The translations under genes and the position numbers were made by a program. A stretch of DNA of 64,000 bases from assembly GCA_941918925.1 (NCBI GenBank), contig OW799233.1, positions 73,566,578-73,630,577 of the forward strand, written 5' to 3'. This document shows, piece by piece, positions 21,867 through 33,210 of the stretch (the stretch's first letter is position 1; each line of letters starts with the position of its first letter). Origin of the DNA: Phyto melanocephala. Taxonomy: Eukaryota > Arthropoda > Insecta > Diptera > Rhinophoridae. Below the pieces are notes generated by a model. That model saw nothing but the letters and a program-made list of their open reading frames with translations, was not told the origin of the DNA and did no database searches.

Positions 21867-21981
21867 TGCCGTATTCATAAAAAATATTCTAGGTTTATGA
21901 AAGGCTTATTTGACGGTTGTTGCACAGAAATTTGTCAAATAAGCCTCCAATAAACTTAAAATATTTTTTATGAATACGGCA
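21867..21981. mobile_element. 115-bp palindromic MITE at the copy A/B junction
   Basis: The two halves are inverted repeats: TGCCGTATTCATAAAAAATATT at the left and its reverse complement at the right, continuing through GTTTAT and GGCTTATTTGAC with few mismatches around a ~25-bp loop. The repeat is long enough to fold into one hairpin. Flanks TTAG (left) and GTTAG (right) hint at a short duplication but are not conclusive. Ten bases later copy B begins. Confidence 0.8.
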
Positions 21982-22556
21982 GTTAGTCTCTAAATAAACT
22001 ATTTTTATTTCATTTTTACAAAAAGATTGATATAAACCAATTATTTTTACCACAATATTTAAAAAGTAAGCGCTAAGCTGGGTGTCATCTTCATTTTCCG
22101 TTATAACAATAATGCAAGGCATATACATATATCAGGTAGTCTTGATTCGTCAGCTGATTATTTTTTTCTTCACTTATTTTAAATTTTAGATGTCAAAGTC
22201 CACAGATAAAAAAAAACAATTTTCTCTCTTCTCGAATTTATTTTAAACATAAAAGTTCTCTCCGAACTGCAATTACCTAAGGACTAAATATGCCCTGCAA
22301 TAATGTAAACCACAAGCCTATATTTGTAAAATTGTAGAATTTTACATCGAATTTTGTGGTATTTATGACGTTATAAATTTTATTAGTAGTAGATTATGAC
22401 ATATGTATGTGAAAAGTTTTTAAAGTAGACGTGTAAAAAATCTGACGATTTGTAGTTAGATAATAAAACACAGAGACCATTATTCTTTCAAGTTTTTGTT
22501 AATAGAGAAGATATATGAATTTAAGAAATGGCGTTATACATTAGTGATTCGGACAC

Positions 22557-22756
22557 ACCTTTATTTTTATTTATTTATTTATTTTCATTTCCTGTACAAC
22601 AAGACAATGTCTTTTGATTACAGTACAGGAGCGTAAAATGTTACAAGAATATTTAATTACATATGTATAATTATAACAAAATAAAAAATAAAATATAAAG
22701 AAAAAGAAAAAAATACAATTATAAAGAATATAAGTCATATAAATCAAAAAAAAAAA
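22557..22756 (-). repeat. LINE-like 3' tail with terminal hairpin (copy B)
   Basis: Duplicate of the segment at 561-765, with a base change in the hairpin region (CTTATG to CTTTTG on the plus strand). Same tail and hairpin; no coding capacity. Confidence 0.4.
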
Positions 22757-23404
22757 AACAAGTAACAGTGCTATATTCGGCCGTGCCGAATCTTTTATAC
22801 CCTTCACAACGTGTAGTCATGCAATAACAATTGTTTGTATCACCATCCATCTCATACAAAAAAAAATATATTAAAAAAAAATAAAATAAAAAAATTACAA
22901 AAAAACATTAAAAAAAATTTAAAAGAAAAAATTTAAAAATTTTTCAACAATTTTTTTAAAAAAATTAAAAAAAAAATAATAAAATATAAATAATATATTA
23001 AATAAAATAAAATTTTTTTGGCTCAGCTGGAATTTGATACCACGTTTACTCTAACCAGTATACATATACATATGTATGTTGTTGTTGTAATTGTGAAAAA
23101 AAAACGAGGTGGTCGTAGTTTTTTTCTCATATCTCAGAAAGTTATGGGGCGATTGTGCCGAATTTCAATAGCGATTCATTCCTGGATATTTCCAAGAGAT
23201 TGATACCATATACAGATCTGAGGAACATATAGTTGCTTTTAAAAGTTGATTTCAACCAACACACGGACAGACGGGCAGACGACTCCTCTATTCATAAGCT
23301 TTCAGAAAATATATACTTTATGGGGTCGGAAATGAAAATTGCAGAAATTACAAACGGAATGACAAAGCTATATATACCCTTGTGCACCACAGGTGAAGGG
23401 TATA
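22757..23404 (-). mobile_element. Dispersed mini-me-like repeat, copy B1
   Basis: Counterpart of A1 (766-1429): same ends, same A/T runs, a shortened (GTCY)n tract (GACAGACGGGCAGACG then directly GACTCC, losing ~18 bases seen in A1). Confidence 0.75.
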
Positions 23405-23419
23405 AAAAAAAAAAAAAAA

Positions 23420-24276
23420 AACAAGTAAGAGCGCTATATTCGGCCGTGCCGAATCTTATATACCCTTCACAACGTGAATTCATGCAATAACAGTGGTTTG
23501 TGTCACCATTCATCCCATATGAAATACGTACATACATATAAAAACATACAAATATAAAAACGTCCCATTGTAAAATTATAAATTCACGTATGAATGTTAA
23601 AAAAAAACAAAAAAAAAAAAAGTTTAAAAAAAAATTAAAAAAAAAAAAAAAATTTAAAAAAAAAAATTTTTTTAAAAATTATTATGTATATAATATATAT
23701 ACAAAACAAAAAAATATAAAAAAAAAATTAAAAAAAAAAAATTAAAAAAAAAAAATAATAAAAATATAAATAATATATTAAATAAAAAATAAAAAAAAAA
23801 ATAAAAAAAAAATAAAAAAAAAAAATTTTTAAAAAATTAAAAAAAAAAATTTGTTTGGCTCAGCTGGGATTCGATGCCACGTTTTCTCTAACCAGTATAC
23901 ACGTTTGTATGTATGTATGTTGTTGTTGTAATGTTGCTTTTGTGAAAAAAAAATCGAGGTGGTCGTGGGTTTTTGCTCATATCTCAGTTGTTTATGTACC
24001 GATGTTTCTGATTTTTAATAGCGATCTACTCCCGAATATTTCTGATATTTTAATACCTCACCCGAGTCCAAGCGATGTCGGGGGGCTTCAAAAAGTTGAT
24101 TTCAACATACACACGGACAGACGGTCAGACGGACAGACTGACAGGGCTTAATCGACTCCCCTATTCATAAGCTTTTAGAAAATATATACTTTATGGGGTC
24201 GGAAATGAAAATTGTAGAAATTTCACACGGAATGACAAACCTATATATACCCTTTTTCACTGTGTGAAGGGTATAA
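23420..24276 (-). mobile_element. Dispersed mini-me-like repeat, copy B2 (second subfamily)
   Basis: The left end is AACAAGTAAGAGCGC plus the hairpin; the right end is CCCTTTTTCACTGTGTGAAGGGTATA, the other subfamily from A2. It is inserted left of the word AACAAGAGCAATTATG, whereas A2 in copy A lies right of that word. It also holds a 98-codon open frame (23855-24151) that mirrors repeat DNA, unlikely to be a gene. Confidence 0.75.
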
Positions 24277-24289
24277 CAAGAGCAATTAT

Positions 24290-25579
24290 GAAAAAAAGTT
24301 ATATAAAAACATTTTGAAACTGTTAGCATTACGATTTAGTTGTTGATTTGGTGGTAGAGTGTTCCAAAGACGAGCTGCATGAATAAAAAACTGCCATTAG
24401 GAGACTAAGGTTTGATGTCGTGGAATTATAATATTATGGTTCCTTTGAGAGTGAAAAAAATAAATATTTGGGGGTTTCACTGTTTATCACTCTGTGTAAA
24501 AAAATAAGTGTTCGGATTTTCAAAAGAGACTCCATACAGACTGTTTGAAACGAATGAAACACGATCAAAACGTCTAATACCGTACACATATTTCAGAATA
24601 TTGTTGAATAAGGTATTTAATTTTCTTTTGCTAACTGAATCACAGCTTGCAAACAGTTCACATCCATAAATTAAACTTGGAATCAGATATGTCTTGGCAA
24701 GAAGAAGTCTTATCCTCAATGGGGTAAAGTATTGTGTCAACCATAGGGACCGTAACTTAATATAGAACTGACCAACTAAAGAGTTCACACGATCGTTCCA
24801 AGTGAGACTACTGTTAAAAATTATTCCCGAATTTTTCGCTGCTTTCACAATCTCAATCCTCTCACCATTTATGACAATATTATCAGCAATGGTGGGAACA
24901 ATGGTATGAGCAATACTTTTCCTACATATAATAATGCACTTAGATTTGCGCGGATTCAAACAGAGCCCGTTTGCAGAAGCCCATAGGTATATTTTGTTTA
25001 TTTCAGTATTTAAAGATGATATACCTAAAGCAATACTATTCACAGGGCAACTTAAATAAAGTTGCACATCATCAGCATACAAGTGGACTTTGCAATTGGA
25101 TAATTGTTCAGGCAAATCATTTACATATATGGAAAAAAGAAGTGGCCCCAAAATAGAGCCTGTGGCACTCCTTTAGTTAGAGATAAAGAGTTTGACCAAG
25201 AGTCATTAATAAAAACTGATTGTGTTCGCGCCGAAAGGTAAGAAAAAATGAGATTGGTAGATGTATTGGCAAATCGAAAAAAGTATCTCAGTTTACTAAT
25301 GAGCATCTGATGATCCACTGTGTCAAATGCCTTCGAATGATCAAGAAGCACTAAAAAGTTAATGTTCCCATTATCGAGTCTCTGTCGTATATTCTCACAT
25401 ACCTCCACAAGAGCTGTAATACAGCTATGACCCTGGAGAAGCCCAGATTGCATGTTAGAAAGCAAGTTATGTTCATTTATATATCCCAACATTTGGCTAT
25501 ACAATAGTTTTTCCAAAACTTTAAATAGATAGCACAAGATGGCTATCGGTCGGTATTCGCCATTTGACTTTGTTGCGGA
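24290..25579 (-). pseudogene. LINE-1 reverse transcriptase C-terminal half (copy B)
   Basis: Duplicate of 2225-3510. The catalytic YADDVQLY and thumb region lie in 25151-24477 and the fingers (LLDHSKAFDTVDH) in 25537-25121. A single-base deletion inside the GVPQG motif (GAGCCTGTGG against GAGCCCTGTGG in copy A, plus strand near 25160) splits the frame. Copy B retains the consensus-like Ala in SKAFDTVDH where A has Val. Confidence 0.85.
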
Positions 25580-27782
25580 TGGTTTGGAAATCCCTTAACT
25601 CTGGCACAGTTGGTGTGTTATCATGTGATGTTTTGCCTTTTTGTGTTTACCTTTCTGTTTGTGTGTTTCTGTATTTCCTCTGTTGTGTTGTTTATTTGTG
25701 TTGCTTGTCTGAATTTCAACTTGTTGATGTTTTTGATTGTCTGTATTTTTAGTTGTCTGTTATTTTAGTTTTAATTAATTTAATTTGTTAACTTATAATT
25801 TTGCATAAATGTCTTTGTAGTTTTTCTTGTTCGTGTATTTTTGTTTTGTTTTCTTTTATCTACACATTGTACTGTTGCCCGTACTGTAGTGTTGGTGTAG
25901 GCTTGAATAATAAAGTGTAAAAACTGACAATGTAGAACTGCAGAGTTGGAATTTTGTGAAGAGTTTGAATTTAAGAACGTTAAATATGAATGGGCAGAAT
26001 TACTTTTTAAATTTCTGAGATCCTGGTTGAAGAAAACTTCTAAAGGTACTTGAAAGGAAGAACATAGGTAATTTTTTATGTCGGAATGTTTTTTTCTTGT
26101 AAAAATCAGGGAAAATTTGGAATGGTCTGGAATTTATACACACATACATACATACATATTTTTTTTAGAAGATAATTTATTCTAGAAATTTTTAGAAACA
26201 ATTTAATATGTCGGATAGGCGGGAGAATTTTTAAAAAACAAATAGAGAATTTTATGGAATTTTTGTAGTTGAAAAATTCCAATTTATTTTTATAAAAACA
26301 AATAAAGAAAAGGGAAAGAAAAAGTTATTTGATTGAAGTGAAGTTTGTCTGTTTAAATTTTTATAATTGGCAAATAAGAAAGAAAATAAAAAACGTAAGA
26401 AAATGCAAATATATTTTTATAGTTACGGTAATTGTGTGTATTAATTTTAAATATAGCTGGCTATATGGAGAAAATATTCTGAGACTAATTCAACAGGATT
26501 ATATTTCTATAATATATTTATATAATATAACATTAGAGTCAACCAGAAGAGAAAGAAAATCGTAGTAAACCTTTGTATGTATATAGCCTGGTAACAATCT
26601 ATGATATGTTTTAACATTCAGCATTTTAAGAGAAGAAAGTGGAATAAATTGATTACTGGAGGAAAAGAGAATCAAATTTGATTGTGATAAGAATAAAGAA
26701 ATTACATATATAAAGTAAAATTTGAATTATTAAATTGATTAAATTATCGTAATTGAGAATATGTTTGTTTTATGATTTTTTTTATTTACACAATATTTTA
26801 TTTTTCAATTGAAATTTCATATATACTTTACTGTCTTGTTTTTTTTTACATTTGTTATAAATATAATTATAAGAGTAAGCTTGTGTTAATTTTAATTTGT
26901 TTTATACAGTATTTTTTTTTTGTAGAATAAATAGGCAATAGAATTTAGGTAAATTGAGGGAATATAAATTAAACAATAGAAAGCGCTTGAGTTACTTTTA
27001 TTTATTTGATAAAAACCGGAAATGAAAGAATATATAAACGGATATAGGTTCTGATCAATAGGTGATTTTCGTTGAGATATACTCAGATTTTGTTTTGTAG
27101 GTGTTTACTAGCCTTAGGGAGCTCCTTCAGGGTAGGATAGAGTAAATTTTGGTGAAGTTTGAATCCTGTTGAGTGAGCCTAGAGATAACGATATTATATA
27201 TAATTTTTTTTTATAGTAAAATTCATAAAATTCAAAGATTTTTTTTACCTCAATTGTTCAATTTGTTTTGCCTCAATTTTATTTTTTTATTTTTGTTGTA
27301 CATTAGTTTTTTTTTTGTCATATATGTATATATAGGTATGTATATTGTATATATAGGATAAATATAAGAAACTTTTTTTGTATAGTTTAAGGGTAATTTA
27401 ATTGTAAGTTTTTTCTTAATAAATACTTTTATAAAGTTTTATTGTTGAAAAGAAAAATATTATGCATTTGGAATAAGTCTTAAAGGGTATGGCATGAAGA
27501 TAAGGTAAAGGTGGAAAAGTCGAGTGTGTTTCAGGGTCACGCAACGAATTTAATGAGGATACAATCGTGACATGGTTGGGTGGGCAATGCAGGAGCATGA
27601 CATCTGCTCTGAGAAGGTCAGCAGTATGGTATAAAGTAGATGGTTTGTTTAAGTTTTTTTTTTTGTAGTATTTGTTAGACATTTTTTTATGTACGGCGTA
27701 CCTAGTAAGGAGAGTTGGGACCCTCTGGGATATGCTTTATAGCGCTAGTCGGCAACCTTGCTGGTCAATACGGCCGTAACAA
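25580..27782. repeat. 2.2-kb insertion splitting LINE-1 (copy B)
   Basis: Same block as 3511-6592 without the hAT MITE and with several small deletions (e.g. near 25945 and 26270). Minus-strand ends TTGTTACGGCCG and AAACCA are intact. It shows the true size of the insertion. No recognisable protein. Confidence 0.6.
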
Positions 27783-28413
27783 CTTAGGTATTGGAATAAC
27801 TTTCGCATGTTTCCATCTTAACGGATACGCATCAGACATAATAGTATTAAACATGTGAGTAATGTAAGGTAAAAATAAAGGCAAAATTATCTTTACGAAT
27901 TTTGAGTGCATATTATCAAATCCCACTGCGTTGGATTTCATCAAATGGATAATCGAGATAACATCATATTGAGAAACATAGGAAAATCTAAAGAACTCGT
28001 TATCAATATTAATATTCGACGAATGTGAGGAAAAATCGTAGAAGCCGAGGTTAGTTTGTATCGAAGGAATGTTTGTAAAAGATTCGTTAAGAGTATTTGC
28101 ATCAATTTGGCAATCATTATTCTTGTCATTTTTGCCAATACCTATTTCACGGATAGATTTCCAGGTTTGCTTAGAGTCTATTGCCGATCTAAACCGTTGG
28201 GAATAATATTCGGTTTTTGCATGTTTAATTTGTCTATTGACATTTCTCGCAAGAGAAAACTGAAGTTTTAGTTCCGGAGTTCTAAATTTTTTCCACGTTG
28301 CATAAGTCACATCTCTTATGCGTATGGCATCCCTGACAGCTTCCGTACACCAGGGTTTTTGTTTCTGTGTAATTTTCTTATATTTAAGTGGTACACTTTC
28401 GCTGTAAAGGTAC
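27783..28413 (-). pseudogene. LINE-1 linker region (copy B), cut by BEL2
   Basis: The minus strand carries a 220-codon frame (28427-27765, of which the first few codons are BEL2 LTR), better preserved than copy A: KQKPWCTEAVRDAIRIRD, then SFTNIPSIQTNLGFYDFSS and VISIIHLMKSNAVGFDNMHS, ending WKHAKVIPIPK at the insertion. The upstream end is interrupted at 28413 by BEL2 and continues at 38977-39119. Confidence 0.8.
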
Positions 28414-28615
28414 TGTTGCGGCAGCAACTAGAACTTGCGTTGCGAATAATAATAAAACAAAGTTTTTGTAAGCATCAAAATATAATGCTTATTTTAGCAT
28501 GTTTTGGCGTGTTTTATTATCTAAAATTCAAGGATAATAATAATTACAAAGAAACTAAGGTAATAATAAATTCTTACTCTATTCTTTCCTCGCTTTTCAA
28601 AATTATATATGTATT
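28414..28615 (-). repeat. BEL2 3' LTR, distal part
   Basis: First part of the left LTR (in plus order), identical to 38606-38807 apart from three base changes. It is interrupted after GTATATT-like sequence by the (TTTA)n tail of LINE-2. The remainder is at 31903-32065. Confidence 0.92.
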
Positions 28616-28735
28616 TATTTATTATTTATTTATTTATTTAATTTATTGTCTATAGATAATAATCCTTACAGACTAAAGTATGTAAAATAACAAAACAAAA
28701 TTAAGGTTATATATAAAATAATATTCTATAATAAT

Positions 28736-30290
28736 TCAACGATTTAAATATAAAATGATAGTTCTTTTAACAATTTCTTTACTTTCATTGAGGCCAATAA
28801 GGTGATAATAATTATTAAAGTTTTCACATATACGACGAAGAGGATCATTATTAGCATAGTTGGTTCTATAGTATTTTAAGTTAATAAAACGGAAATTTCG
28901 AGTTGGTCTCGTTGGAACATTAAAAGATATTTTACTTAGCAGGAATTCTGAGTCGATATCGCCTTGAATTAGGCCCAGCACAAAAGAAAAACTCAGCATT
29001 GAACGACGACTTTTTAAAGTTGGTAATTTTATAAGACAGAGTCTGCTTTCGTATGAAGGTAGTAAAAACGAATTCCATCCAAGGCCACGAAGACAAAATA
29101 TTAAAAACTTCTTTTGTACAGACTCGATACTATCAATATGAATATTATAGCAAGGATCCCAAATAATCGATCCATATTCAAGAATAGGTCGAACTAACGA
29201 TGAATATAATTGTTTCGTAATATAAGGATCTAGAAATTCCTTGCACCACCTCTTCATAAATCCAAGTACACCATTTGCTTTGTTAACAATTAAAGAAATA
29301 TGGTCACGAAAATTTAATTGGTGATCAAGCAAAATACCAAGATCAAGAAAATTCAGAACTTTATCAAGTTTACACTCATTTATGCAATAAAATAAATCCA
29401 ATTTCTTAATTCTGAAAAAGGACATATGCTTACATTTTTTTATATTCAGCTCCATTAAGTTGATTTCACACCAATTCACCAATTTGCCAATATCTGATTG
29501 AAGGAAAAGTTGATCTTCGGGATTATTAGAAGAACGAAAAATTTTGACATCATCGGCATACATCAAAACTTTAGAGTGCTGAATAACTGAAGGTAGATCG
29601 TTTATGAATAAGGTAAATAAAATAGGACCAAGGTGGCTACCTTGCGGAACACCAGAAGGAACTTTGATAGCATTAGACGTAGCACTTCCATACTTAACTT
29701 GTTGAGTTCTTAAAGACAAGTATGATCTTAACCATTTTATTGTCATATCCGTAAATCCCATTAATGACAATTTGTTAAGCAAGAGATCATGGTTTACCTT
29801 ATCAAAAGCTTTACTAAAATCTGTGTAGATAGCATCAGTTTGCATATTATTTATAAAACCATCATTTATTGTAGTAGTTAGCTCCAAAATATTAGTCGTT
29901 GTAGAGCGATGTTTACAAAAACCATGTTGGCACGGTGACAAAATCGAAGAAATTTGATAGTATAAATTATCAGTTAAAATTTTTTCAAAAAGTTTGGGAA
30001 TATCACTCAGCTTAGCAATGCCACGATAATTTGATATCTCAATTTTGCTTCCATTTTTAAACAACGGAATTATATACGATAATTTCCAAATCAATGGTAC
30101 GTATCCTAATTTAATGGATTTGTTAAAGATAGCAGTAAGCGGGTAACATAAATTTTCTGCACAATTTTTTAGAACGCAATTTGGTATTTCATCTGGACCA
30201 GCATTAAACGAATTATTTAGTGATAATAAATTTGAAAGAGTCGTTTTATAAGTAATAAAAGAGAATTGTACACCAGATGATAAGAGGTAT
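28736..30290 (-). pseudogene. LINE-2 ORF2, reverse transcriptase part
   Basis: From about 30290 the RT frame reads NAGPDEIPNCVLKNC, and from the Met at 30094 it is open for 452 codons. Motifs in order: IIPLFKNGSKIEISNYRGIA, QHGFCKHRSTT, TDFSKAFDKVNHDLL, GVPQGSHLGPILFTLFINDL, catalytic YADDVKIF, LDLGILLDHQLNF, then a long thumb and C-terminal region (YYRTNYANNDPLRRICENFN). It primes reverse transcription from nicked DNA. A frameshift between ~30250 and ~30290 separates it from the endonuclease frame; otherwise it is well preserved. Confidence 0.85.
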
Positions 30291-31613
30291 ATTAAACGGG
30301 TAAGATGTTATGTTATTATATACTTTTTTAGAGTAGGTTGTTGAAAAAAAATCAGCAAACAAATTGGAAATAGAAACGTCATCATCAGCGTCATTTGATC
30401 CATATTTATAGTATTTAGGATTAACGGACGATCGCCGTTTAGAGTTCACAAATTTATAAAACGATTTAGGATTTGATCTCATTTTCGACTTCATACGGAT
30501 TATATAGTTGTCGTATGCAGATTTATTTGCCAAATTGTAGTAAGAACGAGCAATACAGAATTTTGTATATTCTACAGATGATCCGGTCCTTTTATATTTC
30601 TTATATAACTTGTTTTTCCTGTTTTTAATAGTTCGGAGATACTTATTATTCCAGGGTGGCCCAATATTGTTGTTTCTAATTGTAATTTTTGGGACAGTTT
30701 CAGAAATGCAGCGGCGTAATGTTGAATAGAAGAGAGAAACAACATCATCTAAGTTTTCGATAGAGATTATACTATCCCAGTTAACGTTTGATAGCAAAGA
30801 GTTAAGCCTCTGATAGTTTGCACGAGAAAAGCAAAAAACTTTATGGGGTTTAATTTTGTTAGGAAGTAAAACAGGTAAGCTTAATAAATTAAATATTTCC
30901 AATTTTAATGTAGGATGATAACGATCTTCAGGGTAAGTAACGGGAAGTGTTTTATGTAAAAATATATCCATCGGCTGGTTGACAAATGCAAGATCAAGAA
31001 GTTTTCCATTAATATTGTTTTCATAGTTAATTTGAAAAAGTCCATAGCTTGTGAGTGAGTGAATAAATTCATTTGAAACTGTAGGAATTAGATAGTTTAT
31101 TTCTGAAGATTTATTCCACGATATGTTAGGTAGATTAAAATCTCCCAAAACAATAAATAAATCAGATGGAATAGATTGTTGCAAAACAAATTCAATGGCA
31201 AAGATGTGATTATTGTATATATCCAGAGAAGAGTTTGGAGGAATGTATGAGCATGTAATATATAAATTTGTATTTCTCAGTCGAATTTTTACAGCGACAA
31301 ATTCGATGTCATCGTTAAGTATAACATTGATTTCTTCACAACGAAAATTGTTATGTGCAGCAATGAGCACACCTCCACCCAACTTATGTGATCGATCATG
31401 TCTGAATATTTGGTATTTTGAAGATAATATTTCGTTGTTATTAATACATTTCTTATCGTTTAACCAGGTTTCAGTAAAGACAATGATGTGGTATGAAAAA
31501 TCAAAACTATTTACATAAAGAGTGGTTAATTTCGTATTAAGGCCACGGACATTTTGGTAAACAATATTAATAAGATTATCGGTAGAAAAATTATTTATTT
31601 TTTTGGGTATCAT
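30246..31613 (-). pseudogene. LINE-2 ORF2, apurinic-type endonuclease part
   Basis: The frame is open from 31664, but the likely start is the Met at 31613 (MIPKKINNFS), which overlaps the ORF1 stop by 23 bases, an arrangement common in LINEs. APE-type motifs: VYQNVRGLNTKL (Asn), FTETWLND (Glu), HKLGGGVLIA, CSYIPPNS, and LGDFNLPNISW (Asp). The catalytic His block is represented by YPEDRYHPTLKLEI rather than SDH, so activity is doubtful. The frame shifts near 30260 before RT; after that it ends IIWCTILFYYL*. Confidence 0.82.
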
Positions 31614-31902
31614 TTTGAGTAGGTAAATAAACGATATCAGAACGAGAAGCATTTCTATATTCATATTCGCGTATTATAGCATTGGGTGGCCAAAACTCAG
31701 GATTGACAATAATATTAAAATATTCCTCTGGTACGATGATTTTAAAAGAAGATTTACTCCGTTTTTCCGAATAGTTGAATTTAAAAACAGATAATTCACA
31801 ATCGTATCCAAGCTTTAATTTAATGTAGTCAGCAACAGCGTTAGAAGTAGTATCAGATGAAAAACGAGCAGCAAAAATTGTTTTCTTTGGAGAAATATAA
31901 AG
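31591..31902 (-). pseudogene. LINE-2 ORF1, C-terminal fragment
   Basis: Too short at its 5' end to show a start. It reads SPKKTIFAARFSSDTTSNAV, YIKLKLGYDC, FKIIVPEEYFNIIVNPEFWP and IREYEYRN, ending KNK* at 31591. The pattern VPEEYF...PEFWP...REY is typical of the C-terminal domain of ORF1 proteins in CR1/Jockey-type LINEs, which bind element RNA. The LINE is truncated here, at the junction with the BEL2 LTR. Confidence 0.72.
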
Positions 31903-32065
31903 AAATATAAAGCGCTAAACTAGTACAACCAAGCGATTACTTGTCAAATATATTCGTACTGATTAATCACAAGGTGAACATAAACGATAAAAATTAAAAT
32001 TAAAAAATTCAACTCTGTTCATATGACAGTTACAAATAATGGTTATTTAAAATGAATTTATAACA
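31903..32065 (-). repeat. BEL2 3' LTR, proximal part
   Basis: Rest of the interrupted LTR, from AAATATAAAGCGC to TTATAACA, one base change from the right LTR (ATATTCG against AGATTCG). One base of the original LTR is missing or shared at the LINE junction. Confidence 0.92.
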
Positions 32066-32085
32066 TCCCGGCCCCCGTGTGTCGA

Positions 32086-33210
32086 TCAGGGAGACTCACC
32101 ACCAACGTCAAGTACTGCCAACTTATATGCTGGTCGTCGTAGCTTGCCACATGTTGTCTTTACCACTGCCGAGCGAACCTGCCCATCTGACGCTAGAAAT
32201 ACCTCATCAACTATTCCCCGTTTCCATTGCCCACGCGTTTCATTGTCATCACATATCACCACTATATCTCCAACCTGTATAGGCTTAACCGGTTGGTGCC
32301 ATTTTGTACGGCGTGTCAATTCCGGTAGATACTCTTGTACCCATCTTTTCCAAAATGTTTGTTTTAGTTGCTGCAATATTTGCCACTGCTTTCTTAGACA
32401 AGCTTTCTCAGGTACAGCATGCGTTTGCAGTATATTTAGACAACCTATCAAAAAATGGTTAGGTGTTAAGGGTTCACAATCAGAGTTGTCTATTGGAAGA
32501 TGCGTCAATGGTCGTGAATTTATTAAATTCTCTGCCTCAATTAGTAAGCTATGAAAGGTATCAACTTGAGGAGCTCTTTCCTTTAAAGTATAAGCTAAAA
32601 CATTTTTAACTAAGCGCACCATTCGTTCCCATGCGCCGCCTGCTGATGGATTCGCTGGGGTGTTAAACAACCACTCGATACAGCGTTGTGCGCACTCGTC
32701 CGATATTTTCGTTTCATCAATGATAAATTTCTCCTTACTTGTCCCCACAAAGTTTGTGCCTCTGTCACTTCTTATTCGTACAGGTAGACCCCTTCGGTTA
32801 ATAAAGTTGCGAATACACAATATCACTGCATCTGTCGACAAATCTTTTGCAATCTCGAAGTGAATCGCTCTTGTAGTTAGACAAGTTAATAGAGATACCC
32901 ACCTCTTTTCACTTCGTCGACCAACCGAAACAGAAAACGGGCCAATGTAATCCACGCCCGTATAAGAAAAGGCTCTTAAATATGGAGTAAGCCTATCTTC
33001 GGGATGCTGCCCCATTAGAGGTGGTTTCGGAACAGCAAACATATTCTTGCAAACTTGACAATTCCTTTTCGCGGACCTTACTAGTTGTCGCAGACATGGT
33101 ATCCAAAACTTTAACCTAATCGCTGCGCAGATCGACTCCTGATTCTGGTGTCTGAAATTTTCATGGTATTGTTTAATAATAAGCATTGTCAATATGTGCT
33201 TCTTTGGCAA
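32086..33210 (-). CDS. BEL2 integrase and C-terminal domain
   Basis: A 374-codon open stretch, overlapping by 22 bases the frame that carries RT (33189-34994) in another register, so one frameshift separates them. Zinc-binding HHCC part: H near HENFRHQNQESI and CRQ...NCQVCKN. Catalytic core: SYTGVDYIGPFSVS (first Asp), RIRSDRGTNFVGTS (second Asp), GGAWERMVRLVK (Glu). The C-terminal part contains the BEL/Pao-typical NSRPLTHLP...LTPNHFLIG and GDIVVICDDN...RGIVDEV. It would insert the cDNA into chromosomes. All catalytic residues are visible. The stop lies just upstream of the polypurine tract. Confidence 0.93.
   Translation of the reverse strand: MPKKHILTMLIIKQYHENFRHQNQESICAAIRLKFWIPCLRQLVRSAKRNCQVCKNMFAVPKPPLMGQHPEDRLTPYLRAFSYTGVDYIGPFSVSVGRRSEKRWVSLLTCLTTRAIHFEIAKDLSTDAVILCIRNFINRRGLPVRIRSDRGTNFVGTSKEKFIIDETKISDECAQRCIEWLFNTPANPSAGGAWERMVRLVKNVLAYTLKERAPQVDTFHSLLIEAENLINSRPLTHLPIDNSDCEPLTPNHFLIGCLNILQTHAVPEKACLRKQWQILQQLKQTFWKRWVQEYLPELTRRTKWHQPVKPIQVGDIVVICDDNETRGQWKRGIVDEVFLASDGQVRSAVVKTTCGKLRRPAYKLAVLDVGGESP

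Larger units (their letters stand above)
28616..31902 (-). mobile_element. LINE-2: Jockey-superfamily non-LTR element inside the BEL2 LTR
   Basis: It reads on the minus strand: end of ORF1 (31902-31591), ORF2 endonuclease (31613-30246), ORF2 RT (to 28736), a 3' UTR ending TAAGGATTATTATCTATAGAC and a (TAAA)n tail. It is 5' truncated within ORF1. No clear target duplication is seen; instead the LINE 5' edge CTTTATATTTC repeats the LTR word CTTTATATTT beside it, suggesting microhomology joining. A relative sits at 63384-64000. Confidence 0.88.
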
